Positions 29,283-36,660 of a DNA stretch of 64,000 nucleotides are shown piece after piece. The notes under the pieces are model-generated. The model was given only the letters and a program-made list of their open reading frames with translations. It ran no database searches and was not told the DNA's origin. Origin of the DNA: a virus; IMG/VR virus record IMGVR_UViG_3300013114_000447, positions 1 through 64,000 of that record; one strand, 5' to 3'. A program made the position numbers and the translations under genes. Positions within the stretch are counted from its first letter, which is position 1. The number at the start of each line of letters is the position of its first letter.

Positions 29283-29508
29283 ATATAACGGACACTATAT
29301 CATGGGCGACTTGGTCGGCTCACACAAAACAGAAGCTGCCGCCATGAAAAAAGCAAAGAAAGAAATAAAATTTAAATTTTCTGTGAGAGAAAAGAAAAAG
29401 AACGAGATACTTATTTGGCTTGATGGTGAAAACCACGAACCACTAGGAGTTATCACACACGAATTAAAGGGGACGAAACGGCCTCGACAGGGTAAGGAGA
29501 AAGGATAG
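29266..29508 (+). CDS. Small hypothetical running into the tmRNA (80 aa)
   Basis: MWKVYKYNGHYIMGDLVGSH starts a small alpha/beta protein, followed by a Lys-rich helix and LIWLDGENHEPLGVITHE. The last 13 codons and the stop lie within the 5' end of the tmRNA gene (from 29469). Processing of the tmRNA would cut this message. The ORF may be real but expressed only from unprocessed transcripts. Confidence 0.5.
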   Translation: MWKVYKYNGHYIMGDLVGSHKTEAAAMKKAKKEIKFKFSVREKKKNEILIWLDGENHEPLGVITHELKGTKRPRQGKEKG

Positions 29509-29890
29509 TGCAAGTAGTCAAACGTACCAGCAGACTTTAAATGCAGATACAAAACATAATTGCTAATAATAATAACAATTTCGAATCTGTCCGCTTAGCG
29601 GCTTAATCGGGTGGTTACCTAAAGCCATCAATCCAATTTAGGTATTTATCGCAACAGGATGGTAAGCGATATCTTATAGCCATCTATCTTTTTGTTAGTT
29701 TCTGATAGCAAACTGACGCATCGATTGGAAAGGGTGAGGGTTTAGCTTGTCAGTCGATTAATCACCCCGCTTTTGTTGATTTTCACATAGCGGATGCCGG
29801 CCGTCAGACCGGTAAAAATCAACTAAACTTGTGAATGACTTGAATTTTAATATGCTTTGGACGCGGGTTCGACTCCCGCCGTCTCCACCA
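29469..29890 (+). ncRNA. ssrA: tmRNA (transfer-messenger RNA)
   Basis: The 5' end GGGGACGAAACGGCCTCGAC and the 3' end (T arm GCGGG-TTCGACT-CCCGC, then GTCTCC-A-CCA) are canonical. GGGGAC pairs with GTCTCC to form the acceptor stem, and the CCA is encoded. The tag reading frame runs from GCT at 29562 to TAA at 29604-29606 and reads ANNNNNFESVRLAA, ending in the usual LAA-type degradation signal. Length is about 422 nt. Phage-borne tmRNA genes are rare but known. I see no smpB in the window, so it must use the host SmpB. Confidence 0.93.
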
Positions 29891-29902
29891 TCTTACTAAG
29901 GA

Positions 29903-30601
29903 ATGCGTATATATCAAAATAAAACTAAGACAGCCATATTGCTTATTAATTTAAAGGCGGCTTCTACATCTGCTGCGACACATTGCCGAAAAGGCGAAAT
30001 TTCACAGGTTACGAATTCATCAACAGAATATCGTAAAGTTGCAAGAGATCCACTATTATATAAACTAATGATAGTGCGAGAGCCCTACCAACGAATTGAA
30101 AGTTTTTATAAAAGTCGTTTTTATGTGCCTTACTCTCAAGATGAATGGCAAAAGCTCTTAAACACAATCACAGACTTAGAAATATATCAATGCCCTCTAA
30201 CAGGCAAGTTTAAAGAGAGAAAATCCGGAAATAAATTACCGTTTTGGGTACGTATGGTAAATCATATATGTGAATATTTTGATAAAGAAGAATATTTTGC
30301 TGAAAAAATAGATTTTGAACAGTTTGTTATAAATGGGGTAGGAAAGGGATATCACGGACTTGGGCATTTATATGAACAAACCCGACTCTTGGAGCGCTCC
30401 CAAATTAACGCCGCGGCGGTAAATGAAATTATAAAACTTGAAAATCCGGATTTTACAAACTTAAACTCTTATTTTAATATAAATTTTGCTCATGAGAATA
30501 AAAGCTCGATAGACACGACCTTAATTTGGACGTCCGAAATGAGGCAAATAGCTTATGAAAAATACAAAAAAGATTTCGAAGAATTTAAATATACAAGATA
30601 A
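29903..30601 (+). CDS. Carbohydrate sulfotransferase-like protein (232 aa)
   Basis: The Sulfotransfer_2-type pattern is visible: LLINLKAASTSAATH (5'-phosphosulfate-binding-like strand/loop), MIVREPYQRIESFYKSRF (3'-phosphate-binding segment) and the C-terminal YEKYKKDFEEFKY. It starts 13 bases after the tmRNA, with no visible terminator between. It is one of three sulfotransferase-like proteins in the window. It probably transfers sulfate from PAPS to a glycan or small molecule. Confidence 0.7.
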   Translation: MRIYQNKTKTAILLINLKAASTSAATHCRKGEISQVTNSSTEYRKVARDPLLYKLMIVREPYQRIESFYKSRFYVPYSQDEWQKLLNTITDLEIYQCPLTGKFKERKSGNKLPFWVRMVNHICEYFDKEEYFAEKIDFEQFVINGVGKGYHGLGHLYEQTRLLERSQINAAAVNEIIKLENPDFTNLNSYFNINFAHENKSSIDTTLIWTSEMRQIAYEKYKKDFEEFKYTR

Positions 30602-30722
30602 TGAATTAACAGACGAACAATTAGAAATAGTATGTGGCGGAATGAGAAAAGAAACATTCGACATATACGCAACAGATTTAATAAATAAAAATTTATTCTA
30701 CAAACAAAAGGAAAAACAATGA
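30555..30722 (+). CDS. Double-glycine leader micropeptide (55 aa)
   Basis: The start overlaps the sulfotransferase 3' end, and the TGA overlaps the ATG of the FKBP gene. The N-terminal half ends in ELTDEQLEIVCGG (GG at 28-29), the classic double-Gly leader of class II bacteriocins/NHLP-Nif11-type precursor peptides. The 26-residue remainder (MRKETFDIYATDLINKNLFY and a basic tail) has no Cys. It may be a secreted peptide cleaved by a host PCAT/C39 transporter, or a decoy leader. The small size makes chance resemblance possible. Confidence 0.55.
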   Translation: MKNTKKISKNLNIQDNELTDEQLEIVCGGMRKETFDIYATDLINKNLFYKQKEKQ

Positions 30723-31159
30723 AAACAGTAGAAGTTGGAAACAACGTAAAAGTCCATTACGTAGGAACCCTTACAGATGGCACAGAATTTGATAGCTCGC
30801 ATAAGCGAGGCGAGGCACTTCTTGTAGAAGTGGGCTCTCCTGGGCTATTAAAAGCTTTTGACGAAGCAATCGTGGGAATGACCGAGGGCGAAACAAAAGA
30901 GATCGTACTCTCCGCTGAGGAAGGATATGGTCCCCGAAACCCCGAAGCAATGCAAACGGTTCCCAAGGAAGCCTTTGGCCCTGAATTTGAATTTGAAGAA
31001 GGTCAGACTGTCCAAGGCAATGGCCCGTATGGACCTTTTTTAGCTACAATCAAGCAACTGGAAGAAACTCAAGTGGTATTGGATATGAACCATCCTCTTG
31101 CTGGTGAAACACTCAAATTTCAAATTGAAATGTTAGAAATTATTACGGAAGGAGAGTAA
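30719..31159 (+). CDS. FKBP-type peptidyl-prolyl isomerase (146 aa, SlyD/FkpB-like)
   Basis: VKVHYVGTLTDGTEFDSSHK, VSAEEGYGPRNP-type motif (here LSAEEGYGPRNP) and LDMNHPLAGETLKFQIEMLE are hallmarks of the SlyD-like FKBP family with an inserted flap domain. It catalyses cis-trans Pro isomerisation and acts as a chaperone in the cytoplasm. Its ATG overlaps the stop of the micropeptide, so the two are translationally coupled. There is no signal peptide. Confidence 0.85.
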   Translation: MKTVEVGNNVKVHYVGTLTDGTEFDSSHKRGEALLVEVGSPGLLKAFDEAIVGMTEGETKEIVLSAEEGYGPRNPEAMQTVPKEAFGPEFEFEEGQTVQGNGPYGPFLATIKQLEETQVVLDMNHPLAGETLKFQIEMLEIITEGE

Positions 31160-31160
31160 A

Positions 31161-31376
31161 ATGAGCTTTTTAGACAAATTTAAGAGTATTATTACATTTG
31201 ATAGGCTAACAGTAGGAAATAAGGAAGTAGAATCAACACCAACAACCTCTACTTCCTCCGCTCCCGATCTGTCGACGCTTAAGGTTACGGAACTGAAGGC
31301 TCTGGCTAAAGAGCGAGGCATAAAAGGCTATTCTACATTAAAGAAGGCAGAACTGTTAAGCTTGTTGAGTGAATGA
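31161..31376 (+). CDS. Small protein with SAP/Rho_N-like C-terminal motif (71 aa)
   Basis: The C-terminus LSTLKVTELKALAKERGIKG followed by YSTLKKAELLSLL matches the SAP/Rho N-terminal helix-extension-helix motif that binds nucleic acids. The N-terminal part (FLDKFKSIITFDRL) resembles an amphipathic helix joined by a Thr/Ser linker. Likely a nucleic-acid-binding phage protein. Confidence 0.65.
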   Translation: MSFLDKFKSIITFDRLTVGNKEVESTPTTSTSSAPDLSTLKVTELKALAKERGIKGYSTLKKAELLSLLSE

Positions 31377-31723
31377 CTTATTTGTTATTATTGCTAATCG
31401 GATGTCTTCCGCCATTAGCTTATAGAAATTACGCCGGATCTAATTTCGATACTACTCGAAGTCCTTGCGTAGATGCTCTGTACGTTAATTTGGATAATTC
31501 CACCTGTGATGATGCTTTAATTTTCGATTTTCCTTATCATGATTATTTCATGGTTAGATGTATTGACGATAACCCTGGAATAATTGATAATTGGACAATC
31601 CACTCTTTTTATATCACTTCTCGATATAACACCTCTACATGGACCACGTTTATGATGGATGAATCATATACGTGGTTCTGTTCTGACCAGCAAATGGTCG
31701 TATATACCAAACCAAGGAATTAA
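31373..31723 (+). CDS. Secreted lipoprotein (116 aa)
   Basis: A very short signal peptide MTYLLLLLIGC gives a possible lipobox (LLIGC). The mature part has five Cys residues, one of them near the middle (NSTCDDALIF), consistent with disulfides. ATGA overlap with the previous gene. No domain is recognised. Confidence 0.5.
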   Translation: MTYLLLLLIGCLPPLAYRNYAGSNFDTTRSPCVDALYVNLDNSTCDDALIFDFPYHDYFMVRCIDDNPGIIDNWTIHSFYITSRYNTSTWTTFMMDESYTWFCSDQQMVVYTKPRN

Positions 31724-31724
31724 A

Positions 31725-31847
31725 ATGGATATAATTTCACAAATGTGTTTTCTAATGGCCGCACTTACATTCGGTGCTTTAGCAGGACACTACACAACCA
31801 AAGATTACTATATCAAACAACTATTAACAAGGAAGGAAAATGAATAG
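31725..31847 (+). CDS. Small membrane protein (40 aa)
   Basis: The ATG at 31725 follows the preceding stop by one base. The product has one hydrophobic segment (MDIISQMCFLMAALTFGALAG) and a basic tail (KDYYIKQLLTRKENE). Likely N-out single pass or a signal anchor. Unknown function. It overlaps the lipoprotein gene at 31840. Confidence 0.5.
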   Translation: MDIISQMCFLMAALTFGALAGHYTTKDYYIKQLLTRKENE

Positions 31848-33744
31848 ATTAATTTTATTACCCTTGTTGCTTGTTCCAGCATGCAACAAGGACTCGGGAA
31901 AGGATGCTCCCGACAGTGGCGACAGTGCCGCTGTAACTCCATTAGACCCACAAGGTCGAATTGGAGGATTTGTGACGGATGAAAATGGACAACCTATCGA
32001 AGGGGTTCTCATTTCTGCACAAGAAACCACGGCTACGTCGGCCGCAGATGGCTCCTATACTCTTTTAGAGATGGAGCCACAAACTGACATCGTGCTTAAA
32101 TTTAGTAAGCGCGGCTATGCGTCTAATTATAAGGTCACTTCATTGATGACTTGGGAAACAGTCGCATCCAACGCAACTCTTTTGTCAATTGACGGAAGCG
32201 AGACGTTCTCTAGCTTTGATGAATCTTATTTTATCATTGAGGATACTACTGTAGCTTTTGAGCCTAATAGTTTCACGGATAAATCCACAGGACAGCGTTA
32301 CAATGGCGATGTTACTGCTGAAGTTACTCACGTTGACCCGTCAACTGACGAGCTTTCTGGCGCACCCCGCGATCTGTCTGCTATTTCTAACAGTGAAGAC
32401 TCTCAACTAGTTTCTTATGGAATGGTTGACGTGTCATTGTTTGGCGAGAATGGCGAAGAGCTTTCGATTGACTTGGATAAGCCCGCAACCCTGCGCATTC
32501 CAATCACCAATGGAAGCCTTCCAGACGGTCTCAAATTGGAGCCCGGAGACATTCAGAATACTTGGTCCTTTGATCCCCTCCAGGGAACCTGGATCGAAGA
32601 AGCAACCGGCACTGTCAGCGCCACTGACGATCAGTTGTATTTCATTTTTGAAGCTCCGCACTTTTCGTGGTGGAACTGCGATATGGGATTCGTTCCATCG
32701 TGCGCAGAAGGTCGTGTAATCGACTTTCAGGGCTTTCCGGTACGTGGAGCCGATGTGACGTGCGCCGGCGGTCAGACGACCTCTACGGCGGTCACAAATG
32801 ACGATGGAGAGTATCAATGCAGCATCATGGTTGGCGATTATGTCAGCTTCACCGGCCACACTTTTGTCGGTGGACAAGATTGGCAAAAGACGAAGGGATC
32901 TATCTTTATGGATAGTGAAGGTTCATCGGCTGCAGACTGCGAACCGATTCCAGACATTCAGATTGATGTCTGTCGCATTGCGGGAGCAGTTAATATTGAA
33001 AACTATGATTCTATTGTAGATATCAATGAGCCTCAAGGCGTCGGAGCAGACGGAATTTCTGCTGTCTTTTGGGAACCCCCCGGACCTATTTCATATTGTG
33101 AAAACCCTTGGGATAGCTTAGAAGCCGGCGAATGCTGGAGTGGAACTAATGAAGAAATTGTTTCTATGTTCCCAGAGAGCGCTTTCCCTGGAATTCCCGA
33201 TAGTGCCCGTTCCGCAGGCAACTGGGTTGAACTTTCCAATGATTATCGTTCTTATCGAATGGAGAAAAGCTTTGAAGGAACTTTGCCCTTTTATGTTTGG
33301 AATTCTCACGAAATGGAAGAAGGTCGTATCTTAACAGATCGCCCGGACTTCAAGCAAGGACAAAATATCAGCGTCGAAGCCGATGGCGACTTTACGTCGT
33401 ATTTTGGCACCTGGAGCGTCGAAGAATTTGCGACCATACCTGACCAAGTATATTTTTCTGCAGACAATCTAGTGTACAATGGCGGCGGCTTACTCGTAGA
33501 TTATGGCAACGCTAGTGGAGATCATGTCTTCTTTGCAGCCATTTTAGGAGAAAACCAAATGCTTTGCAAGTTTGATAACGATGGTGGGTTTATGGTACCC
33601 GCTGACGCTCTCAACAAGCTAGATGCAGGATGGGGAGGAGCATCGGTATTTAATCTATCGATGGAACTTTCCGCAGGTCCCGATGGCTTGCCAATTTATT
33701 CGCAAGTATTTTCAGGAGAAACTGTTCCTCTGCGAGTTGAGTAG
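31840..33744 (+). CDS. Large secreted lipoprotein with carboxypeptidase-regulatory-like domains (634 aa)
   Basis: Signal peptide MNRLILLPLLLVPAC with lipobox Cys15, then an Asp/Ser/Gly-rich linker (NKDSGKDAPDSGDSA). Residues ~40-110 form a carboxypeptidase regulatory-like beta domain (GRIGGFVTDENGQPIEGVLI, SYTLLEMEP). A second similar motif appears later (GRVIDFQGFPVRGADVTCAG, about residue 292). The style is that of surface lipoproteins of Myxococcota/Bdellovibrionota-like bacteria. It is probably host-derived and displayed on the outer membrane during infection. A strong terminator follows the gene. Confidence 0.7.
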   Translation: MNRLILLPLLLVPACNKDSGKDAPDSGDSAAVTPLDPQGRIGGFVTDENGQPIEGVLISAQETTATSAADGSYTLLEMEPQTDIVLKFSKRGYASNYKVTSLMTWETVASNATLLSIDGSETFSSFDESYFIIEDTTVAFEPNSFTDKSTGQRYNGDVTAEVTHVDPSTDELSGAPRDLSAISNSEDSQLVSYGMVDVSLFGENGEELSIDLDKPATLRIPITNGSLPDGLKLEPGDIQNTWSFDPLQGTWIEEATGTVSATDDQLYFIFEAPHFSWWNCDMGFVPSCAEGRVIDFQGFPVRGADVTCAGGQTTSTAVTNDDGEYQCSIMVGDYVSFTGHTFVGGQDWQKTKGSIFMDSEGSSAADCEPIPDIQIDVCRIAGAVNIENYDSIVDINEPQGVGADGISAVFWEPPGPISYCENPWDSLEAGECWSGTNEEIVSMFPESAFPGIPDSARSAGNWVELSNDYRSYRMEKSFEGTLPFYVWNSHEMEEGRILTDRPDFKQGQNISVEADGDFTSYFGTWSVEEFATIPDQVYFSADNLVYNGGGLLVDYGNASGDHVFFAAILGENQMLCKFDNDGGFMVPADALNKLDAGWGGASVFNLSMELSAGPDGLPIYSQVFSGETVPLRVE

Positions 33745-33763
33745 ACTAAGTAATAGGAACTTC

Positions 33764-33793
33764 GGGGGCCAGAGCAATCTGGCTCCCTTTTTT
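33764..33793 (+). terminator. Rho-independent terminator
   Basis: A perfect 10-bp stem (GGGGGCCAGA at 33764-33773 with TCTGGCTCCC at 33778-33787, one G-U pair) closed by a GCAA tetraloop, followed by six T (33788-33793). This is a textbook intrinsic terminator and the only strong one I found in the window. Confidence 0.9.
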
Positions 33794-33808
33794 ATAGGAG
33801 ACAAGAAA

Positions 33809-34024
33809 ATGGACAGACTTCAACAAAGGCGCGATCAAATTCGTGCACGCAACCGGGTTCGTTATACTGCGGACCAAGAAATCATGAGAACATATCACAT
33901 TAATGCTGATTTAACTCGTGAAACTACCGATGAAATCGAGAAGGCTCTGTGGGAGTTAAAAGACTCGATGGATCTGCCAACAGAAGAGATTGAATTGGCT
34001 ATTGCTTCACGTCGATTAAAATAA
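33809..34024 (+). CDS. Small helical hypothetical (71 aa)
   Basis: Start chosen at MDRLQQRRDQIRARNRVRYT because ATAGGAG lies at the right distance, directly after the terminator. The product is a charged, helical protein (IEKALWELKDSMDLPTEEIE). Because it follows the terminator it needs readthrough or a weak promoter. Unknown function. Confidence 0.55.
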   Translation: MDRLQQRRDQIRARNRVRYTADQEIMRTYHINADLTRETTDEIEKALWELKDSMDLPTEEIELAIASRRLK

Positions 34025-34054
34025 ATTATTTTTTTATCCTTCTGTTAAAAAATA

Positions 34055-34063
34055 TGGTATAAT
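34055..34063 (+). promoter_or_regulatory. Extended -10 promoter candidate
   Basis: TGG-TATAAT (TATAAT at 34058-34063) forms an extended -10 with a poor -35. It lies 23 bases before the GTG at 34086 and just after an AT-rich stretch. Confidence 0.5.
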
Positions 34064-34085
34064 TATTAATGAAGGAGAATTATGA

Positions 34086-34532
34086 GTGGGAACTATTTTT
34101 GCGTTTAGTCTCGGATTACTTTATGCAAATTTCATGGAATGGTACGTCCACAAATATTTCTTTCATGGTCTTGGAAAAAAACAAAATAGTATTTTCGCTT
34201 TTCACCTAAGACAGCACCATATTGAATCACGCAATAATAAGTTCCTAGATACTCGCGTAACCAAGCGCGAAACACTGGGGCTTTTAGCGTTTCTGGCGCT
34301 CTATCTGCCGCTCTATTCTGTAGTGCCCGCGTTTTATATAGCGCTGGTGGTATATGGGGCGGCATTTGTAATTGTGCACAAACTTTTACATATATACCCC
34401 CATATAGCTAAAAGGCATTTTTGGTGGCATTGGAACCACCATATGCATAATCAAAATAAAAGTTGGAACGTCGTCTTTCCTCTAATGGACTGGATCACGG
34501 GTACTTTGGAGGAACGCCAAGATGAAAGTTAA
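34086..34532 (+). CDS. Fatty-acid hydroxylase/sterol desaturase-like membrane protein (148 aa)
   Basis: Histidine clusters HKYFFH, HLRQHH, HKLLHIYPH and HWNHHMH match the di-iron His-box pattern of the FA hydroxylase superfamily. Hydrophobic helices lie at the start and around LAFLALYLPLYSVVPAFYIA. The GTG start has an AAGGAG site. The protein probably hydroxylates or desaturates a lipid in the inner membrane, an unusual auxiliary gene for a phage. Confidence 0.75.
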   Translation: MGTIFAFSLGLLYANFMEWYVHKYFFHGLGKKQNSIFAFHLRQHHIESRNNKFLDTRVTKRETLGLLAFLALYLPLYSVVPAFYIALVVYGAAFVIVHKLLHIYPHIAKRHFWWHWNHHMHNQNKSWNVVFPLMDWITGTLEERQDES

Positions 34533-35016
34533 AGTCGCGTTCTACAAAGGAAAGGGCAACTGGAAACATAAGATAGTGCGGTGGTGGACAAAAAGTCCCT
34601 ATAGCCATGCCGAACTTATCATGCCAGACAATTACACATGGATAAGTATCAGCCCTCTTTTGACGGCCACAGTTTCAAAAAGGATTAAAACTGATTTTGA
34701 TTTAGACAATTGGGATTTTGTATCTTTAGAAATTGATGAAGTACAACATGAAGTTATTCAAGATTTTTATCAAGAAACAGAAGGGTGTAAATACGACTGG
34801 GTGGGAATGATTTTATCTCAATTGTTGTCTTTTAATATTAAACAAAAAAACAAATGGTATTGTAGTGAATGGATCGCTTATGCTCTCCGTATTGCTGGCA
34901 TAATCGATTGGAGAGTAATAAAAATTTATGATCAAAGTGATTTGTCTCCCAAAAAGCTTTATGAGATTATAACAAGCCAAAAAGAGGAACAACAAGAATG
35001 TCCTCCGGAAAATTAA
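34522..35016 (+). CDS. Permuted NlpC/P60-like (YiiX-type) protein (164 aa)
   Basis: The His-containing strand SHAELIMPDNY (about residue 29) comes first and the Cys-containing helix KWYCSEWIAYALRIAG (about residue 114) later, the order of permuted NlpC/P60 papain-fold enzymes such as YiiX/YaeF. These act on lipids or acyl-amide bonds. No signal peptide is visible. It overlaps the hydroxylase gene by 11 bases, which suggests a common lipid-related role. Confidence 0.65.
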   Translation: MKVKVAFYKGKGNWKHKIVRWWTKSPYSHAELIMPDNYTWISISPLLTATVSKRIKTDFDLDNWDFVSLEIDEVQHEVIQDFYQETEGCKYDWVGMILSQLLSFNIKQKNKWYCSEWIAYALRIAGIIDWRVIKIYDQSDLSPKKLYEIITSQKEEQQECPPEN

Positions 35017-35246
35017 TCGAAGAAATCAAGGCGGGCGATTTGGTTCTCTTAAGAGAGCGCCGCAAAAAATATAAGAAAAGGCCCGCATTAATATTAAAAG
35101 TTTTGAGCGATCATGAGCGGATTTTTGTTGAATCTACGATCTGGACCGATTTTCACTATATGGTATACACTGAAGGAAAGACTATGTACGTGTCGGAGGG
35201 TCACATAGATCGAGTTATAAGCAGTAATGAAGAGCCGGAAATTTAA
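34998..35246 (+). CDS. Small beta-barrel 'GDLV' protein (82 aa)
   Basis: LIEEIKAGDLVLLRERRKKY, then PALILKVLSDHE and the closing IDRVISSNEE. It most resembles the protein at 1038 (both have a GDLL/GDLV-xxRER start), linking the two ends of the genome region. Unknown function. Confidence 0.65.
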   Translation: MSSGKLIEEIKAGDLVLLRERRKKYKKRPALILKVLSDHERIFVESTIWTDFHYMVYTEGKTMYVSEGHIDRVISSNEEPEI

Positions 35247-35433
35247 AATAGACGAATGGGTACTATATGACCCTTATCTATCTGGTGAAAACACTACACT
35301 ACGACTCAAAGCAGTGGTCCTGGAGGTGCTAGAAAATGATTTATTCTATGATTACAGGATTTTTATCGACGGTAGGGGTACTATTACAAAAGTGCGGGAG
35401 GAGAATCTCTTTCTTTGTGAAGAAACTACGTAA
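35227..35433 (+). CDS. Small beta-barrel family protein (68 aa)
   Basis: MKSRKFKIDEWVLYDPYLSG, then LKAVVLEVLENDLFYDYRIF and a closing NLFLCEE. It is a family variant with DEWV in place of GDLV. It overlaps both neighbours. Confidence 0.55.
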   Translation: MKSRKFKIDEWVLYDPYLSGENTTLRLKAVVLEVLENDLFYDYRIFIDGRGTITKVREENLFLCEETT

Positions 35434-35500
35434 TAATGAGGAGCCACCATTCCGTTGCCCTTGCTGCGGTTTTGCTCCTTGCGACTGCGATGACCATTAA
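35417..35500 (+). CDS. Cys-rich micropeptide (27 aa)
   Basis: A GTG-started ORF overlaps the end of the previous gene and the start of the next lipoprotein. Its product, MKKLRNNEEPPFRCPCCGFA plus PCDCDDH, has five Cys and a terminal His in a zinc-knuckle-like arrangement. The composition looks coding rather than random, but length alone gives weak support. Confidence 0.35.
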   Translation: MKKLRNNEEPPFRCPCCGFAPCDCDDH

Positions 35501-36386
35501 AAAGATAAAATTACTACTTTTAACAGCTTTAATAGTGCTCGGTTGCCAGCCAGATTATGGTATGCAGTACGAGGTGATAGAAGAGATCCAGCCAACTGAG
35601 GTAGTTGTAGATTCGTTCGTACAACCAAGCCCTCCGACCAAATTAGATGTATTGATTGTGCTTGATACTTCGGGTTCAATGAACGATAATTTTCAACAAG
35701 TAAGCACAGGAGTGGAGTTGTTGCGCGGAGATATCGAAGCCCTAACACTTGATTATAAAATTGGCTTTATAAACTCAGGATTGGTCAGTCCGTATTTTGC
35801 TGGTCCTTATGACTATAATTCGGATTCTATTGATTTTTTGTTGGCCCCTTATATATTGGGCGCTGATTGGTACGAAAGAGCGTTCCAGACAATGCATGGG
35901 TTCGTCTCAAGCACACCTGAAGGCATCGCATTCTTTCGAGATGATGCAGACAAATTAATTATTTTTGTTTCTGATGAAGACGAGCAAGGAGCCATCCCAA
36001 CAAATACTTTTCATGATTGGCTTGTAGACAAGTTTAAAGGAGTGCAACATGACGTAGTGGCCATTGTGCAAGTTGAAGATGGTGAATGCGCAAGCACTTG
36101 GCAATATGATGTAGGTCAGAAATTTATTGATTTAGTAGCTTATTATGGAAAAGTGGGAATTGACATTTGCAGCGATTGGGAAGCGTGGCTAGCCGACAGC
36201 ACATTTTTAGTAGGTGAGATTAATTATATAAACCTCACTCAAAAACCACTCGAAGACAGCCTTGTAGTTTATAGAAACGGTCTGGAAACCGCACTATGGT
36301 ATTATTTGCCTAGTACTAACACGGTATATTTAGACTTTGTGCCGGATCCGGGAGAACTCATTGAAGTAGGATATGTTGTTTTATAA
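35490..36386 (+). CDS. Secreted VWA-domain lipoprotein (298 aa)
   Basis: Start ATG at 35490 (MTIKKIKLLLLTALIVLGC), a proper lipoprotein signal with Cys19. A longer start at 35436 would bury the signal. The VWA domain starts LDVLIVLDTSGSMNDNF with MIDAS DTSGS, and later has FVSDEDEQG. The C-terminal ~50 residues (PLEDSLVVYRNGLETALWYY, then LDFVPDPGE) match the end of the lipoprotein at 9686. The two are paralogues. Likely periplasmic or surface-exposed; ligand unknown. Confidence 0.75.
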   Translation: MTIKKIKLLLLTALIVLGCQPDYGMQYEVIEEIQPTEVVVDSFVQPSPPTKLDVLIVLDTSGSMNDNFQQVSTGVELLRGDIEALTLDYKIGFINSGLVSPYFAGPYDYNSDSIDFLLAPYILGADWYERAFQTMHGFVSSTPEGIAFFRDDADKLIIFVSDEDEQGAIPTNTFHDWLVDKFKGVQHDVVAIVQVEDGECASTWQYDVGQKFIDLVAYYGKVGIDICSDWEAWLADSTFLVGEINYINLTQKPLEDSLVVYRNGLETALWYYLPSTNTVYLDFVPDPGELIEVGYVVL

Positions 36387-36392
36387 AAATAC

Positions 36393-36420
36393 TTGACTTT
36401 CTTTTAGATGGTGTTATAAT
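36393..36420 (+). promoter_or_regulatory. Sigma70-like promoter
   Basis: TTGACT (36393-36398), 16-base spacer and perfect TATAAT (36415-36420), followed by an AGGAGG-like ribosome site before GTG 36445. Confidence 0.65.
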
Positions 36421-36444
36421 ATAAAAGGAGTCAAGGAGGAAATA

Positions 36445-36660
36445 GTGGACCCGAATAACGAAAACAATAAAAGCTGGAAACAAGAAGGTATTTTTGATAC
36501 TTATAACGAGGCTGATAGTACACGAGCAGTAATGCTCTCAATGAATACTGATAATAAGCTATTAGTAAAAGTAAAAAGGTGCGGACCTGGAGGAACGCGA
36601 TTTAAGGTTAAATCGTACTATCCACCCGAACCTAAAAAAAATAAGAAGAGGAAAAATTAA
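36445..36660 (+). CDS. Small hypothetical (71 aa)
   Basis: GTG start after GGAGGAAAT. Polar protein with a basic C-terminus (YYPPEPKKNKKRKN) and a beta-like centre (LLVKVKRCGPGGTRFKVKSY). No family recognised. Its stop overlaps the ATG of the nucleotidyltransferase gene. Confidence 0.5.
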   Translation: MDPNNENNKSWKQEGIFDTYNEADSTRAVMLSMNTDNKLLVKVKRCGPGGTRFKVKSYYPPEPKKNKKRKN

